Source of the DNA: JAXGPX01 sp040766745
GTDB lineage: Bacteria; Bacillota; Sulfobacillia; Fermentithermobacillales; Fermentithermobacillaceae
Length of the DNA: 64,000 bases
Direction of reading: 5' to 3'
Assembly: GCA_040766745.1 (NCBI GenBank)
Contig: JAXGPX010000004.1
Location: forward strand, 1-64,000
Both the position numbers and the translations under genes were made by a program. Of this stretch, positions 8,934-17,419 are shown in pieces (positions within the stretch are counted from its first letter, which is position 1; each line of letters starts with the position of its first letter). Under the pieces are notes generated by a model that was not told where the DNA came from, made no database searches, and saw only the letters and a program-made list of their open reading frames with translations.

Positions 8934-9540
8934 CAGTTCAGAATAAGGGATTACAGAGCACATACAGCAAAGTATCTAATCAGCAATGTCGCTAGAGGCT
9001 AACCTGCCAATGGCCTACTCAGCGTAGTTGCCCGCAATTAACACCCTATTCTGTTTATGCCCCTTTCCAAAGGAGGGAGGCTGGCCCGTTTCCAGAGCAA
9101 CCCTATCGGCTTCAGGCCATGTAGTGCTATATTGCCACTATTTAGGACCGGAAGCTCGGAGCACATAATATGATTCAAAAACATTCTAGCATATATGTAT
9201 ATTGGCGCAACAGTACAAGAACTCAAGACTTACTCTTGGGCCAGGACCGTTCCGTCTGGCGCATAACACTGATAACCGCAATATCTCGACAGATTCTGAC
9301 AACATCCGGACAGTTCAGATGGTGATTTGCAGCAGCGGGTTCGCTACACTACACTAGTAAGACGCTCTTCTCATTCGGATAGGCCGCTTTGAGGTTGTCT
9401 GGCGGCATATCGGTTTTGCCTCTTTACTTTGAACCGACCCAAGAGCTCTCAGAGGGGGTGGTTAGGACATTCATGACGTTGTACCCAGTACAGGCTTTAT
9501 CGGACCTTATTAGAATTTACTGGAAACACAACTATCACAC

Positions 9541-9572
9541 GCATTGTGCATGATATGCACTATGCATCATGC
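9541..9572 (+). promoter_or_regulatory. Nested palindromes upstream of the membrane cassette
   Basis: The stretch is built from interlocking inverted copies of ATGCA/TGCAT, with GCATGATATGC facing GCATCATGC. It lies about 50 bp upstream of the first cassette gene and fits a promoter-proximal operator. The identity of a regulator is unknown. Confidence 0.3.
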
Positions 9573-9620
9573 TTCAAGCGGTTTCGCTAGCAAATAGAGC
9601 TGTGGAGGTGTGAAATCTAC

Positions 9621-10391
9621 ATGCTGAAAGAGGGATACGTATTAACCCTGTTCTTTGAACTGGCACTGTGTATTTCCCTTTATGTTTTGGTAAACAGGGC
9701 AAGGCAAGGCAAGAAAATTCCCATAATTCACAAGATCCCCGGGCTAGACGCTCTCGACGAAGCAGTAGGACGTGCAACTGAGTTGGGCCGGCCAGTGCTC
9801 TACGTACCTGGACGGGGAGATCTTCAGAATGCCCAGACCTTTGCTTCTTTGGCGATACTTGATTACACAGCCGGGGTGTGCGCTGAGTACGATACCCGCA
9901 TTATCGTTCCTACAGGTGTGGTCGTGGTTTACCCGGTAACCGAGGCTATTACCAGGCAGGCCTACCTTGCCAAAGGAAAGGGCGACAGGTATCAGGAGAA
10001 TGATGTACGTTTTATCAATGAACAGAACTGGGCATGGGCTACAGGCGTAGCCGGAATAATGATGCGTGAGCAGGTCGCAGCAAGCATACTTATTGGAGCT
10101 TTCTGGGCGGAAAGCCTGTTTATTGCCGAGGTTGGAAGCTCAACCGGAGCAATGCAAATCGCAGGATCGGCCAGTATTCCCCAGATACCGTTCTTCGTTG
10201 CTTCATGTGACTATACTCTTATCGGCGAGGAGATCTATGCCGCTTCTGCTTATCTTAACCCTGAACCTACAACTACCAGCGGGCTGATTGTACAGGACTG
10301 GGGTAAAATGGCAGGTATGGCTTTGATCATAATTGGCGTTATTTTTACAACATTAGGAAGCGATTGGTTTAGGGAACTGATGCTCAAGTAA
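9621..10391 (+). CDS. DUF6754-like membrane protein
   Basis: A 256-residue protein that resembles the DUF6754 family, known mostly from anaerobic Bacillota. There is a hydrophobic segment at the N-terminus (residues 6-24) and another at the C-terminus (about 230-250). The middle has a conserved-looking soluble part, with GRPVLYVPGRGDLQNAQTFA, and a hydrophobic stretch ASILIGAFWAESLFIAE. The ATG at 9621 has TGGAGGTG upstream. It heads four consecutive membrane-protein genes with gaps of 23 bp or less, so they probably form one complex. No catalytic motif is visible and the function is unknown; the family name is recognition from memory. Confidence 0.75.
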   Translation: MLKEGYVLTLFFELALCISLYVLVNRARQGKKIPIIHKIPGLDALDEAVGRATELGRPVLYVPGRGDLQNAQTFASLAILDYTAGVCAEYDTRIIVPTGVVVVYPVTEAITRQAYLAKGKGDRYQENDVRFINEQNWAWATGVAGIMMREQVAASILIGAFWAESLFIAEVGSSTGAMQIAGSASIPQIPFFVASCDYTLIGEEIYAASAYLNPEPTTTSGLIVQDWGKMAGMALIIIGVIFTTLGSDWFRELMLK

Positions 10392-10403
10392 GGAGGGAGA
10401 CGC

Positions 10404-11021
10404 GTGAAACGTGAAGGCCCAATAGCTCTTACGATATTGGTTGGAGTTGTGTATATAATCAGCGTAATGTTTGCAGCACCTGTCCTCGAGGCCACCCAGA
10501 AGACACTGGATGATTGGTACACAATTGTTACCGGTTTCATCTGTTTGGTTGGTGTGGTTAGTTTGACACAGGTACACGGCAGCAGAATCGTGCAGAAGAG
10601 AAATGATTGGTTCTACAGCGGGGTTGTGCTTTTCTCATTGTATGGGTACATGCTTCTCGGCCTTTTTGGAGGCGTTGAGAACGCGCTGTTCAACCTCCTA
10701 TATAATAATGTACTTTCTGTAATTCTGATGACCATATTTTCTACCCTTACCTTCTGGATAGGGTCAGCAGCCTACCGCGCGTTCAGGGCCAAGAGCCTTG
10801 AATCTGCAATCTTGCTGATATCTGCGGCCCTAGTCATGCTCGGAAAGGTAACTCTTGGCAATTTCATATCTCCAGTGCTTCCTAAAGCAGCAAATTGGAT
10901 TATGAATGTGCCCAATACTGCGGGCATGAGAGCCATTGAGATGGGCTCGGCAATTGGCGGAATTGTGCTGGCGTTACGGATCATCCTTGGCATTGAACGC
11001 AACTTTGTCGGATCTGACTGA
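10404..11021 (+). CDS. Six-segment membrane protein of unknown function
   Basis: A 205-residue integral membrane protein with about six hydrophobic segments, near residues 8-30, 39-57, 70-90, 98-120, 130-152 and 180-198. A charged stretch, VHGSRIVQKRNDWF, lies between segments two and three. It follows the DUF6754-like gene by 12 bp, with AGGAGGG upstream. No family was recognised. It could be a channel or scaffold subunit of the cassette. Confidence 0.7.
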   Translation: MKREGPIALTILVGVVYIISVMFAAPVLEATQKTLDDWYTIVTGFICLVGVVSLTQVHGSRIVQKRNDWFYSGVVLFSLYGYMLLGLFGGVENALFNLLYNNVLSVILMTIFSTLTFWIGSAAYRAFRAKSLESAILLISAALVMLGKVTLGNFISPVLPKAANWIMNVPNTAGMRAIEMGSAIGGIVLALRIILGIERNFVGSD

Positions 11022-11044
11022 GCTAACCGGGAGGTGAAAATAAA

Positions 11045-11896
11045 GTGTCTGTATTCGAACGTTTTGAGAAACTAGATAGACGGTGGATATTTGGCTTTCA
11101 GATACTGGTGTTTGTCTTTGCCATCCTTAGGCCGGTTGGCCTGGCGTTGGAAGTAGGCGATACTACCCGCAAGGCTTTTGAGTTGATTGATAGTCTCCCG
11201 CCAGGCTCAATAGTATGGTTTGGCGTTGATTATGAGCCTGCGAACCGGGCCGAAGTAGAAGCATCGGCAATTGCCATTCTAAGGCATTGCATGAAAAAAG
11301 ACCTCCGGATTGTTTCCGGTTCTATGTGGGCGCCCGGCGGAACCATGATGGATTCACTGCTGAAAACTGTTGGCCAGGAGTTTGAGGGCAAGGAATATGG
11401 CGTGGATTTTCTCAACCTGGGCTACAGGCCCGGCGGACAGGTGTTCCTCCAGAAACTAACTGAGAATCTTCCCGATGCTGTTCTGGGAATTGATCATCAC
11501 GGAGATCCAATTTCACAGTATCCACTGGCCGGAGAACTAGATACTATCCAGGATGTATCTGCTATTGTTGCTCTTGCCATAGGCGAACCTGGATTCAGAG
11601 AATACATCAAAATCGTCACAGACCGTTATAAAGTCCCTCTGATAGCAGTACTGCCTGCAGTGAGTGTGCCTGAAGCCATGCCTATGGTCAACTCTGGGCA
11701 GCTTGCAGGCATGCTGGGTTCCCTGAGAGGCGGCGCAGAGTATGAAAAGGTATCTGACAACCCAGGGAAAGCCCTTACAGGTATGGATGCACAGTCATTC
11801 ATGAACCTAACCATCCTGGTTTTCATTGCCCTTGGCAACATCGGATATTTTGTAAGGAAAAAAGGTGCCAATGCCGGCAAAGGAGGAGGGATATAA
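11045..11896 (+). CDS. Bitopic membrane protein with a central soluble domain
   Basis: A 283-residue protein starting at GTG (11045) after GGGAGGTG. A membrane segment at about residues 14-34 and another at about 252-268 enclose a soluble domain of some 210 residues. This domain reads like an alpha/beta fold with GSIVWFGVDYEPANRAEVEA and VLGIDHHGDPISQYPL. No known catalytic signature was identified; the HHGD stretch might bind a metal. It lies between the six-segment protein and the next membrane gene, one base apart from the latter, so co-translation is likely. Confidence 0.7.
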   Translation: MSVFERFEKLDRRWIFGFQILVFVFAILRPVGLALEVGDTTRKAFELIDSLPPGSIVWFGVDYEPANRAEVEASAIAILRHCMKKDLRIVSGSMWAPGGTMMDSLLKTVGQEFEGKEYGVDFLNLGYRPGGQVFLQKLTENLPDAVLGIDHHGDPISQYPLAGELDTIQDVSAIVALAIGEPGFREYIKIVTDRYKVPLIAVLPAVSVPEAMPMVNSGQLAGMLGSLRGGAEYEKVSDNPGKALTGMDAQSFMNLTILVFIALGNIGYFVRKKGANAGKGGGI

Positions 11897-12520
11897 GTGT
11901 CTACTGATATCTGGACTTGGGTAGCTGCATTCTTGATTATCGGAGTGTACAGCGTGCTGTTCAAAGATAACGCCGTATACAGAATCCTTGAATGTGTATT
12001 CGTTGGCATGTTAGCCGGACATACAATCGTCATCAACTGGTTCAACTTCATGAAACCTACTCTGGTTACCAGGATAGGCTCAGAGAAGCAGTTCACACTG
12101 CTAATCCCGCTTATCATAGCTGGTATGATGTATTTCCGCTATTCAAAGAAGTATGCGTGGGTTGCCCGTTATTCAATGGGATTTCTAATGGGTATCGGAG
12201 CCGGGTACGTGTTGACCAAGGACTTCAAGCCATTCTTCCTTATGCAGGCAAGAGCCACAATGCTTCCGTTGTGGGTTCCAGGCGATATGGCTACCACTTT
12301 CAACAACTGGCTCATTGTATTTGGTGTTGTTTCAGTGCTCATGTATTTCTTCTTCACTGTTCAGAGAACAGGGCCTGTAAAGGTATTCGGCACTGTAGGG
12401 CGTATGGTGCTGATGGTTGCTTTTGGCGCTGCTTTCGGTAACACAGTCATGGGCCGTATTACTGTTACCCTCGGGCAGTTCCAGTATCTCCTGGGTAACT
12501 GGCTCGGCCTGGTCAAGTGA
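11897..12520 (+). CDS. Polytopic membrane protein, last gene of the cassette
   Basis: A 207-residue hydrophobic protein with about seven or eight membrane segments. The GTG start directly abuts the previous stop and follows AGGAGGG. A long segment-rich N-terminus is followed by KYAWVARYSMGFLMGIGAGYVLT and a C-terminal glycine-rich helix (MVLMVAFGAAFGNTVMGRI). Family not recognised. A hairpin at 12533-12575 follows, so the cassette of four genes (9621-12520) may form its own transcription unit. Confidence 0.7.
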   Translation: MSTDIWTWVAAFLIIGVYSVLFKDNAVYRILECVFVGMLAGHTIVINWFNFMKPTLVTRIGSEKQFTLLIPLIIAGMMYFRYSKKYAWVARYSMGFLMGIGAGYVLTKDFKPFFLMQARATMLPLWVPGDMATTFNNWLIVFGVVSVLMYFFFTVQRTGPVKVFGTVGRMVLMVAFGAAFGNTVMGRITVTLGQFQYLLGNWLGLVK

Positions 12521-12532
12521 AAATGGTATCTA

Positions 12533-12575
12533 AACGCTGTTCCCGGCTGCTTGTCAACTGCGGCCGGGAAGCGTT
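12533..12575 (+). terminator. Hairpin after the membrane cassette
   Basis: Arms AACGC-TG-TTCCCGGC and GCCGGGAA-GCGTT pair over 13 bases with a two-base bulge and a loop of about 15 nt. Only a short CTTGC follows, so termination may be partial, allowing some read-through into the DUF885 gene. Confidence 0.5.
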
Positions 12576-12622
12576 CTTGCAATAGCTAGAGGAATGCGGC
12601 TGTACTCCAGAAACAGAAAAGA

Positions 12623-14275
12623 GTGATGTTTGTGTCCAAAGTAGAAGAATTAGGCAAGGGGTTGCTGGAAACCCTGTGGCGTGCGGAACCGGTAGAAGCA
12701 AGTGTCCTGGGAGTAGAGAAGTATGATGATAAACTGCCTCCAGTGGATCCGGATGCCATAGATGAAATATTGTCTGAACTCTCAAAATATGTGGCCGGCT
12801 TCGAGGAGTTGCTGCAGCAGGATTCCAGGGATTCTAACCTTGCTGAGTCCGAGAGGTTGGACGTAGAAGTGGCACTTGCAAATATCAAGGCGAAAATCGC
12901 TATAGAGTCGACTGCCTCAGAATGGATGACAAACCCTTGCCGGTACCTGTCTGCTATCAATAATGGATTACATGTCTTGATAGCCAGAGAGCAGGGTTCA
13001 CCGGAAGATAGGGTTGAACCGCTTATCAAGCGGCTTCAAGCAGTACCAGCATTCTTGGAGCAGGCAAAAAGGAATCTTGTTGTTGAGAGGATGCCCCGGG
13101 AGTGGATAGATATTGCCCTTGTAGCTGTGCGGGGTAACAAAATTATGGTTAATGAGTCTGTTAGGCCGCTTTTACGGTCACTTGGCAAGGGTGACGCAGT
13201 GGTTAGTGATTTGTGCGACAACGCATTGGAAGCAGTTGAACGTTTCGGACGTTTCCTCAATGAAGCAATGCCTGAAGCCAAAGGCAGTTTTGCAAGCGGC
13301 AAAGAGCACTTTGAGCAACTACTTCAGGAAGTCCACATGGTAGACATGGATGCCTATGAATTGAGGGAATTTGGCCGGGCCAAAGTCGACGAGTATGAGA
13401 AGATGCTAGTCGACTCTGCTAGGAGAATCGACGGCATCAAGCACTGGACGGAACTGATTTCTGAGTTTAAGAAAGACCATCCTGCTCCGGAAGGAGTCTT
13501 AGACTCATACAGAAATGAAGTGCGGTTGGCTGAAGAGTTCGTACGAGAAAAGGATCTCATATCAATTCCAGACGGTCAAAAATGGGCGGTACTGCCTACG
13601 CCTGAATTTTCAAGGGCGACTTCACCAATGGGCCACATGCGGACCAGTCCGCCTTTTTCTGACGGGCTAGACAGTGTTCTGTATATTACTCCCATAGACT
13701 TAAGCGCCAGCCCTGAGAGGCAGAAGCAGCACCTTGAGGACAACTGCTACGCATTCCAGAAGAGCATAGCGTTTCACGAAGTCATACCAGGCCACCACCT
13801 TCAGTCGTGCTTATCCAAGATAGGTACGTCTAACCTCAGGAAGCAGTTTCGTTCTACTGTCTTCATCGAAGGGTGGGGCCTTTACACAGAGTACCTAATG
13901 GCTGAGCAGGGGTATCTTTCAGAACCTGCCACTACACTTATAAACCTTAAAAACGCTTTGTGGCGGGCTGTAAGGGTTGTAATTGACGTTGGCCTTCATG
14001 TCACAGGAATGAGCCTGGAAGAGGCAACAAAGTTGCTGCAGGATAAGGTTCGAATGGAGTACCACATGGCTTCAGGAGAGGCAAGAAGGTATACCATGAG
14101 CCCGACTTACCAGTCCAGTTACCTCCTGGGCAAAGAGCAGATCGTAAAACTTCGTACAGATTATGCTGCAAAGATGGGATCCGAGTACACTTTGAAAGAT
14201 TTTCATGACAAGCTCACAAGCTACGGCTCTATCCCCGTAGCTCTTGTACGAAGAGAGATGCTAGCAGGCAGGTAG
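12623..14275 (+). CDS. DUF885 family putative zinc metallopeptidase (copy 1)
   Basis: A 550-residue DUF885 protein. The diagnostic motif is HEVIPGHHLQ (His near residue 385), an HExxPGH variant of a zinc site. Downstream lies EGWGLYTEYLM, where the Glu is the probable third metal ligand. The family is thought to include cytoplasmic metallopeptidases or carboxypeptidases, but substrates are mostly unknown. There is no signal peptide. The start is uncertain: GTG 12623, ATG 12626 and GTG 12632 are all in frame and none has a strong ribosome site. A second DUF885 gene lies two genes downstream, with an amidohydrolase between them, which suggests joint breakdown of a peptide or amide compound. Confidence 0.85.
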   Translation: MMFVSKVEELGKGLLETLWRAEPVEASVLGVEKYDDKLPPVDPDAIDEILSELSKYVAGFEELLQQDSRDSNLAESERLDVEVALANIKAKIAIESTASEWMTNPCRYLSAINNGLHVLIAREQGSPEDRVEPLIKRLQAVPAFLEQAKRNLVVERMPREWIDIALVAVRGNKIMVNESVRPLLRSLGKGDAVVSDLCDNALEAVERFGRFLNEAMPEAKGSFASGKEHFEQLLQEVHMVDMDAYELREFGRAKVDEYEKMLVDSARRIDGIKHWTELISEFKKDHPAPEGVLDSYRNEVRLAEEFVREKDLISIPDGQKWAVLPTPEFSRATSPMGHMRTSPPFSDGLDSVLYITPIDLSASPERQKQHLEDNCYAFQKSIAFHEVIPGHHLQSCLSKIGTSNLRKQFRSTVFIEGWGLYTEYLMAEQGYLSEPATTLINLKNALWRAVRVVIDVGLHVTGMSLEEATKLLQDKVRMEYHMASGEARRYTMSPTYQSSYLLGKEQIVKLRTDYAAKMGSEYTLKDFHDKLTSYGSIPVALVRREMLAGR

Positions 14276-14285
14276 CGGCAGCATA

Positions 14286-14377
14286 TTTCCGGGAAATCCG
14301 CAAGTCATGCTATCTGCCTGCTGTGGGTTTCCGGGAAATAGCTCAAGAGATTGCAGTGATAGTACCGGTAGTATCAC
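14286..14377 (+). promoter_or_regulatory. Candidate operator sites upstream of the amidohydrolase
   Basis: Two copies of TTTCCGGGAAAT begin at 14286 and 14328, exactly 42 bp (four helical turns) apart. A separate inverted repeat, GTGATA and TATCAC around ACCGG, spans 14356-14377, just before the ribosome site. These are the only symmetric elements in the 123-bp gap. They may bind the AraC-type regulator encoded at 20951, which is inference. Confidence 0.35.
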
Positions 14378-14398
14378 CTGTTTTTAGGAGGGATGACG

Positions 14399-15703
14399 AT
14401 GCCAACACCAAAGGGCAGGTTATTTCTGACGAATTGCCGTGTTGTAGACGGGACCGGGAGCCCCGCAATTGAGAGGGCAACAGTAATAGTTGACCGCCTC
14501 AGCGGGAACATAATCTACGTTGGGCCGGATAACGTTCTAGACATGCCTTTTCCAGGACAGAACGACGAAGTCTTGGACATTAACGGATATACAGTAATGC
14601 CCGGATTGTTCAATGTTCACACTCACCTCGGATTAAAACTTCCGTTTACCCCATACAAGCTTGATCCATATACAGAGGGTTACTGGGCTCTCATTTGCTA
14701 TCGGAGGGCAGTTGAGGCCATGCTTTGTGGCGCCACTTCCTTGCGGTGCCCAGGAGGGCCCCACGGTGCAGACATTGCTGTGCGAAACGCTATTGACAAG
14801 ATGATGGTGTGGGGCCCAAGGCTCATCGTGGCAGGCAGGCTCATGTTGGCCCACGGAGGCCACGGGTACAACAGCGTAGGGACAGTTGAGTGCAGCGGAG
14901 TGCCCCAGTTCAGGGAAGCGGCCAGGATCCAGCTCAGGGAAGGCGCTGACTTGCTTAAGATATGCCTATCAGGCGGACTTGGCACGCCTGGTGAAGGATT
15001 CACCGATAAGCAGATGACAGATGATGAAGTCTCGGCTGTGGTTGAAGTCGCCCACATGTCTGGAAAGAGAGTGGCTGCCCACGTTGGCGGTGACAAGCCA
15101 ATTCAAGACGCTGTTCGACTTGGTGTGGACTGTATTGAACACGGTTATGTTCTAAGTGAAGAGACTGCCGGGATTATGGCTGAGGCAGGCACCTATTTGG
15201 TGCCCACCCTTGCTGTGACCCATGCGTTTAGCTATCTGGAGGCTCACGGCAGCCCTTCATTCCAGGTAGAGAAGGCAAGGCAAGCATCTCATTTTCACAA
15301 AGACAGCATAACAAGGGCCATTAAGGCCGGCGTCAAAATAGCGGTTGGCACTGATCTCCTTCCGTCTGATCCTTTAGACGGCACAAATGCAACTGTGAGA
15401 GAGGTTGAGCTGCTGGTAGAGGCAGGCATGGCCCCTCTTGAGGCCATTAAGGCAGCTACCTTGACTTCAGCTGAGTTATGTCAGGTGGACGATGTCACAG
15501 GCTCTTTGGCTATGGGCAAACAAGCTGACCTGATTGCAGTCTGCGGAAAGCCTGATGAGACAATATCTGACCTGAGGAATCTTTCGCTGGTTGCAAGGGC
15601 AGGCCACGTTGTATTCAGCAAGGTGCCTGGTTGTGAAGGTGAGTCTTTGAGAATTCTCCCTGAAGGTTTTGCCGTTGAGGGCGGGACATTTAAGAATTGG
15701 TAA
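14399..15703 (+). CDS. Metal-dependent amidohydrolase (imidazolonepropionase/prolidase-like)
   Basis: A 434-residue cytoplasmic amidohydrolase. Metal ligands are visible in order: NVHTHLGL (HxH), the probable carboxylated Lys in ADLLKICLSGG, His in AAHVGG, His in CIEHGYV and Asp in VGTDLLPSDP. The C-terminal VTGSLAMGKQADLIAV is the usual closing beta segment. The ATG at 14399 is preferred over 14393 because of its spacing from AGGAGGG. This subgroup includes Xaa-Pro dipeptidases and enzymes that cleave cyclic amides. It is flanked by two DUF885 genes, so it may act on a product of their reaction. Confidence 0.85.
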   Translation: MPTPKGRLFLTNCRVVDGTGSPAIERATVIVDRLSGNIIYVGPDNVLDMPFPGQNDEVLDINGYTVMPGLFNVHTHLGLKLPFTPYKLDPYTEGYWALICYRRAVEAMLCGATSLRCPGGPHGADIAVRNAIDKMMVWGPRLIVAGRLMLAHGGHGYNSVGTVECSGVPQFREAARIQLREGADLLKICLSGGLGTPGEGFTDKQMTDDEVSAVVEVAHMSGKRVAAHVGGDKPIQDAVRLGVDCIEHGYVLSEETAGIMAEAGTYLVPTLAVTHAFSYLEAHGSPSFQVEKARQASHFHKDSITRAIKAGVKIAVGTDLLPSDPLDGTNATVREVELLVEAGMAPLEAIKAATLTSAELCQVDDVTGSLAMGKQADLIAVCGKPDETISDLRNLSLVARAGHVVFSKVPGCEGESLRILPEGFAVEGGTFKNW

Positions 15704-15737
15704 GTTGAACTACATTCATTTCTTTGGAGGTGCCTTT

Positions 15738-17303
15738 ATGGCAGGTAACACAGGTAGCATGTGGACAGATCAAGAACTTAAGGCCTTGCGCAGAATAGAC
15801 CTTGAACTGGCGAAACTTGTGTCTGAGTACATGGGCGGCCCGTGGCACAGAGAGGAACTGTTTGTGCCTTCAAAAGATAATCTTGAAAGAATGAAAGCTA
15901 TTATCACTGCGAAGAAGGCTGAGGTTAGCATCATGTCAGATGATTTCTGGCGTGAGCACTTCACCGGTGTCTTGGAGTCGCTTGAGTTTTCGATTGAATG
16001 TAATACCAAAATGCCATACGAATACATTACACGGATATCGTCTGGTTTTGACAGCCTGACAGGCGGCCTCTATCCGGCTCGTGAGTCTGAGCGTGCCAGG
16101 ATACTGTCTGCACGGTTGGCAATGGTACCTGCTGTGCTAGATGCCCTAGAAGGGCTCTTGAAAGACGGCACTGATTTGGGGCGCAGCCAGGTAGCGGATT
16201 TACTTCCGCCAATCTTTGGCAACATAGCTAAAGCCGTGAACTTTATCGAAACACACGCAGATAGCGAAGGCCTCAAGAATGACGCCAAGAAGAACGGAAG
16301 CCTTGCCACGGCTGCTGCCAGGCGAATCGAGAGCCTTGTTAAGTCCCTTCCGCTTGCATCCCTGGAAGTAGTGGATATTCCGTTTGAGTTCTCAATGGAA
16401 AAGGGAATGCAGGCTCCTCTTGATTATGTGCTTTCATGGTATGAGGACGACGTGGAAGCCAGACGCAAAGAATTTTTCAAAGTAGCAAAGGAAATCGACC
16501 CAAACAGGGATGCTTACGATCTTCTGAACAACGGTTCACCTGGGTATACCTCTGTAGAGAGCATGTTTGAGGACATGAGGAGAATGCTCAAGGAACTGAA
16601 GCAAAAGGCCCTCAGGTTCATCGACCTGCCAGAAGACGGCGAACCGTGTGATGTAGGATTGATCCCAGAGACCTGGAGAATGGTTTGCCCCACATTTATG
16701 CACGTAGGGAATGCAGTTTGCATCAATCCTGATAATCTTGGCGCTTTTAGACGGGCAGGAGTTGAAGAGACCCTTGCTCACGAAGTATACCCTGGGCACC
16801 ATGCAGCCACTATCAAGTCCGCCAAGCATGACCTTCCAAACACCTTTAAGTTGGGTTTGTTTTTGTCACGGTGCCATCAAGAAGGGATTGCCCACAGGTC
16901 AGAGTACCTCATGATGCCATATTACAGTGATCCCATTGCCAGGCTTGAGGCTGCCAGGAGGGGCTGGTATTGCTCTACAAGGGTAAAGGTTGAAGTCGAC
17001 CTTTATTACAATAAAAAGCCTGTTCAAGAGGTTATTGATAACTACATTACCAACCTTAATTGCACTGAATACAGTGCTCAGGGCCAAACAAGGGCCCACA
17101 TGATGCGCCCTGCAGACGGCGTGTCCTACTACACAGGGATGCGGTATATCGATGACATATACAAGCAGTCTAACCTGGAGATGAAAGAGTTTAACAACGA
17201 GACTTTTGAGTACGGAAGCATCTCTCTTAAGACCATGAAGAACATTCTTGGGCTTAGTCCGGAAAAGAGGTTACAGCTTAAGGCTTTCAGTCCGCTCACT
17301 TAG
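15738..17303 (+). CDS. DUF885 family putative zinc metallopeptidase (copy 2)
   Basis: A 521-residue DUF885 paralogue starting at ATG 15738 after TTTGGAGGTG. The motif LAHEVYPGHHAA (first His near residue 348) provides the zinc site, and EGIAHRSEYLM is the counterpart of the third-ligand segment. Compared with copy 1 (12623) the sequence is clearly diverged, so the two are not a recent duplication and may have different substrates. There is no signal peptide. It follows the amidohydrolase by 34 bp and ends before a 15-bp hairpin. Confidence 0.85.
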   Translation: MAGNTGSMWTDQELKALRRIDLELAKLVSEYMGGPWHREELFVPSKDNLERMKAIITAKKAEVSIMSDDFWREHFTGVLESLEFSIECNTKMPYEYITRISSGFDSLTGGLYPARESERARILSARLAMVPAVLDALEGLLKDGTDLGRSQVADLLPPIFGNIAKAVNFIETHADSEGLKNDAKKNGSLATAAARRIESLVKSLPLASLEVVDIPFEFSMEKGMQAPLDYVLSWYEDDVEARRKEFFKVAKEIDPNRDAYDLLNNGSPGYTSVESMFEDMRRMLKELKQKALRFIDLPEDGEPCDVGLIPETWRMVCPTFMHVGNAVCINPDNLGAFRRAGVEETLAHEVYPGHHAATIKSAKHDLPNTFKLGLFLSRCHQEGIAHRSEYLMMPYYSDPIARLEAARRGWYCSTRVKVEVDLYYNKKPVQEVIDNYITNLNCTEYSAQGQTRAHMMRPADGVSYYTGMRYIDDIYKQSNLEMKEFNNETFEYGSISLKTMKNILGLSPEKRLQLKAFSPLT

Positions 17304-17322
17304 TGAAATGTTCGCAAAAATG

Positions 17323-17367
17323 ATATTGCAGGCTCCCAAAAAAGCAACTACCGGGGGCCTGCAATAT
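17323..17367 (+). terminator. Strong hairpin after the second DUF885 gene
   Basis: Arms ATATTGCAGGCTCCC and GGGGGCCTGCAATAT pair at 14 of 15 positions with a 15-nt loop. No T-run follows, so it may be a processing or attenuation hairpin rather than a full terminator. Confidence 0.45.
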
Positions 17368-17419
17368 AGGCCAGATGCCAGATTTTGATTTGGTATAGAG
17401 CACGGAGGGAGAGGGATTC

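Larger units (their letters stand above)
8795..9620. other. Divergent intergenic region between moeA and the membrane cassette
   Basis: An 826-bp gap without a supportable gene. It must carry the promoters of two divergent operons. It holds an 8-bp perfect hairpin at 8912-8933 on the moeA side and a nested palindromic stretch at 9541-9572 on the other side. A molybdenum/tungsten-cofactor riboswitch would be expected upstream of moeA, but the conserved parts of that RNA were not recognised by eye. The short frames here lack ribosome sites and look random. Confidence 0.5.

Noticed and set aside
8795..9060. Molybdenum/tungsten-cofactor riboswitch upstream of moeA
   Set aside because: Only a simple hairpin was seen; the conserved helices and GCC/GGC-rich core of the motif could not be matched. 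A covariance search with the Moco_RNA_motif model would decide it.
9038..9226. 62-codon minus-strand frame in the divergent spacer
   Set aside because: No ribosome site and no resemblance to a known family; consistent with random open frame.
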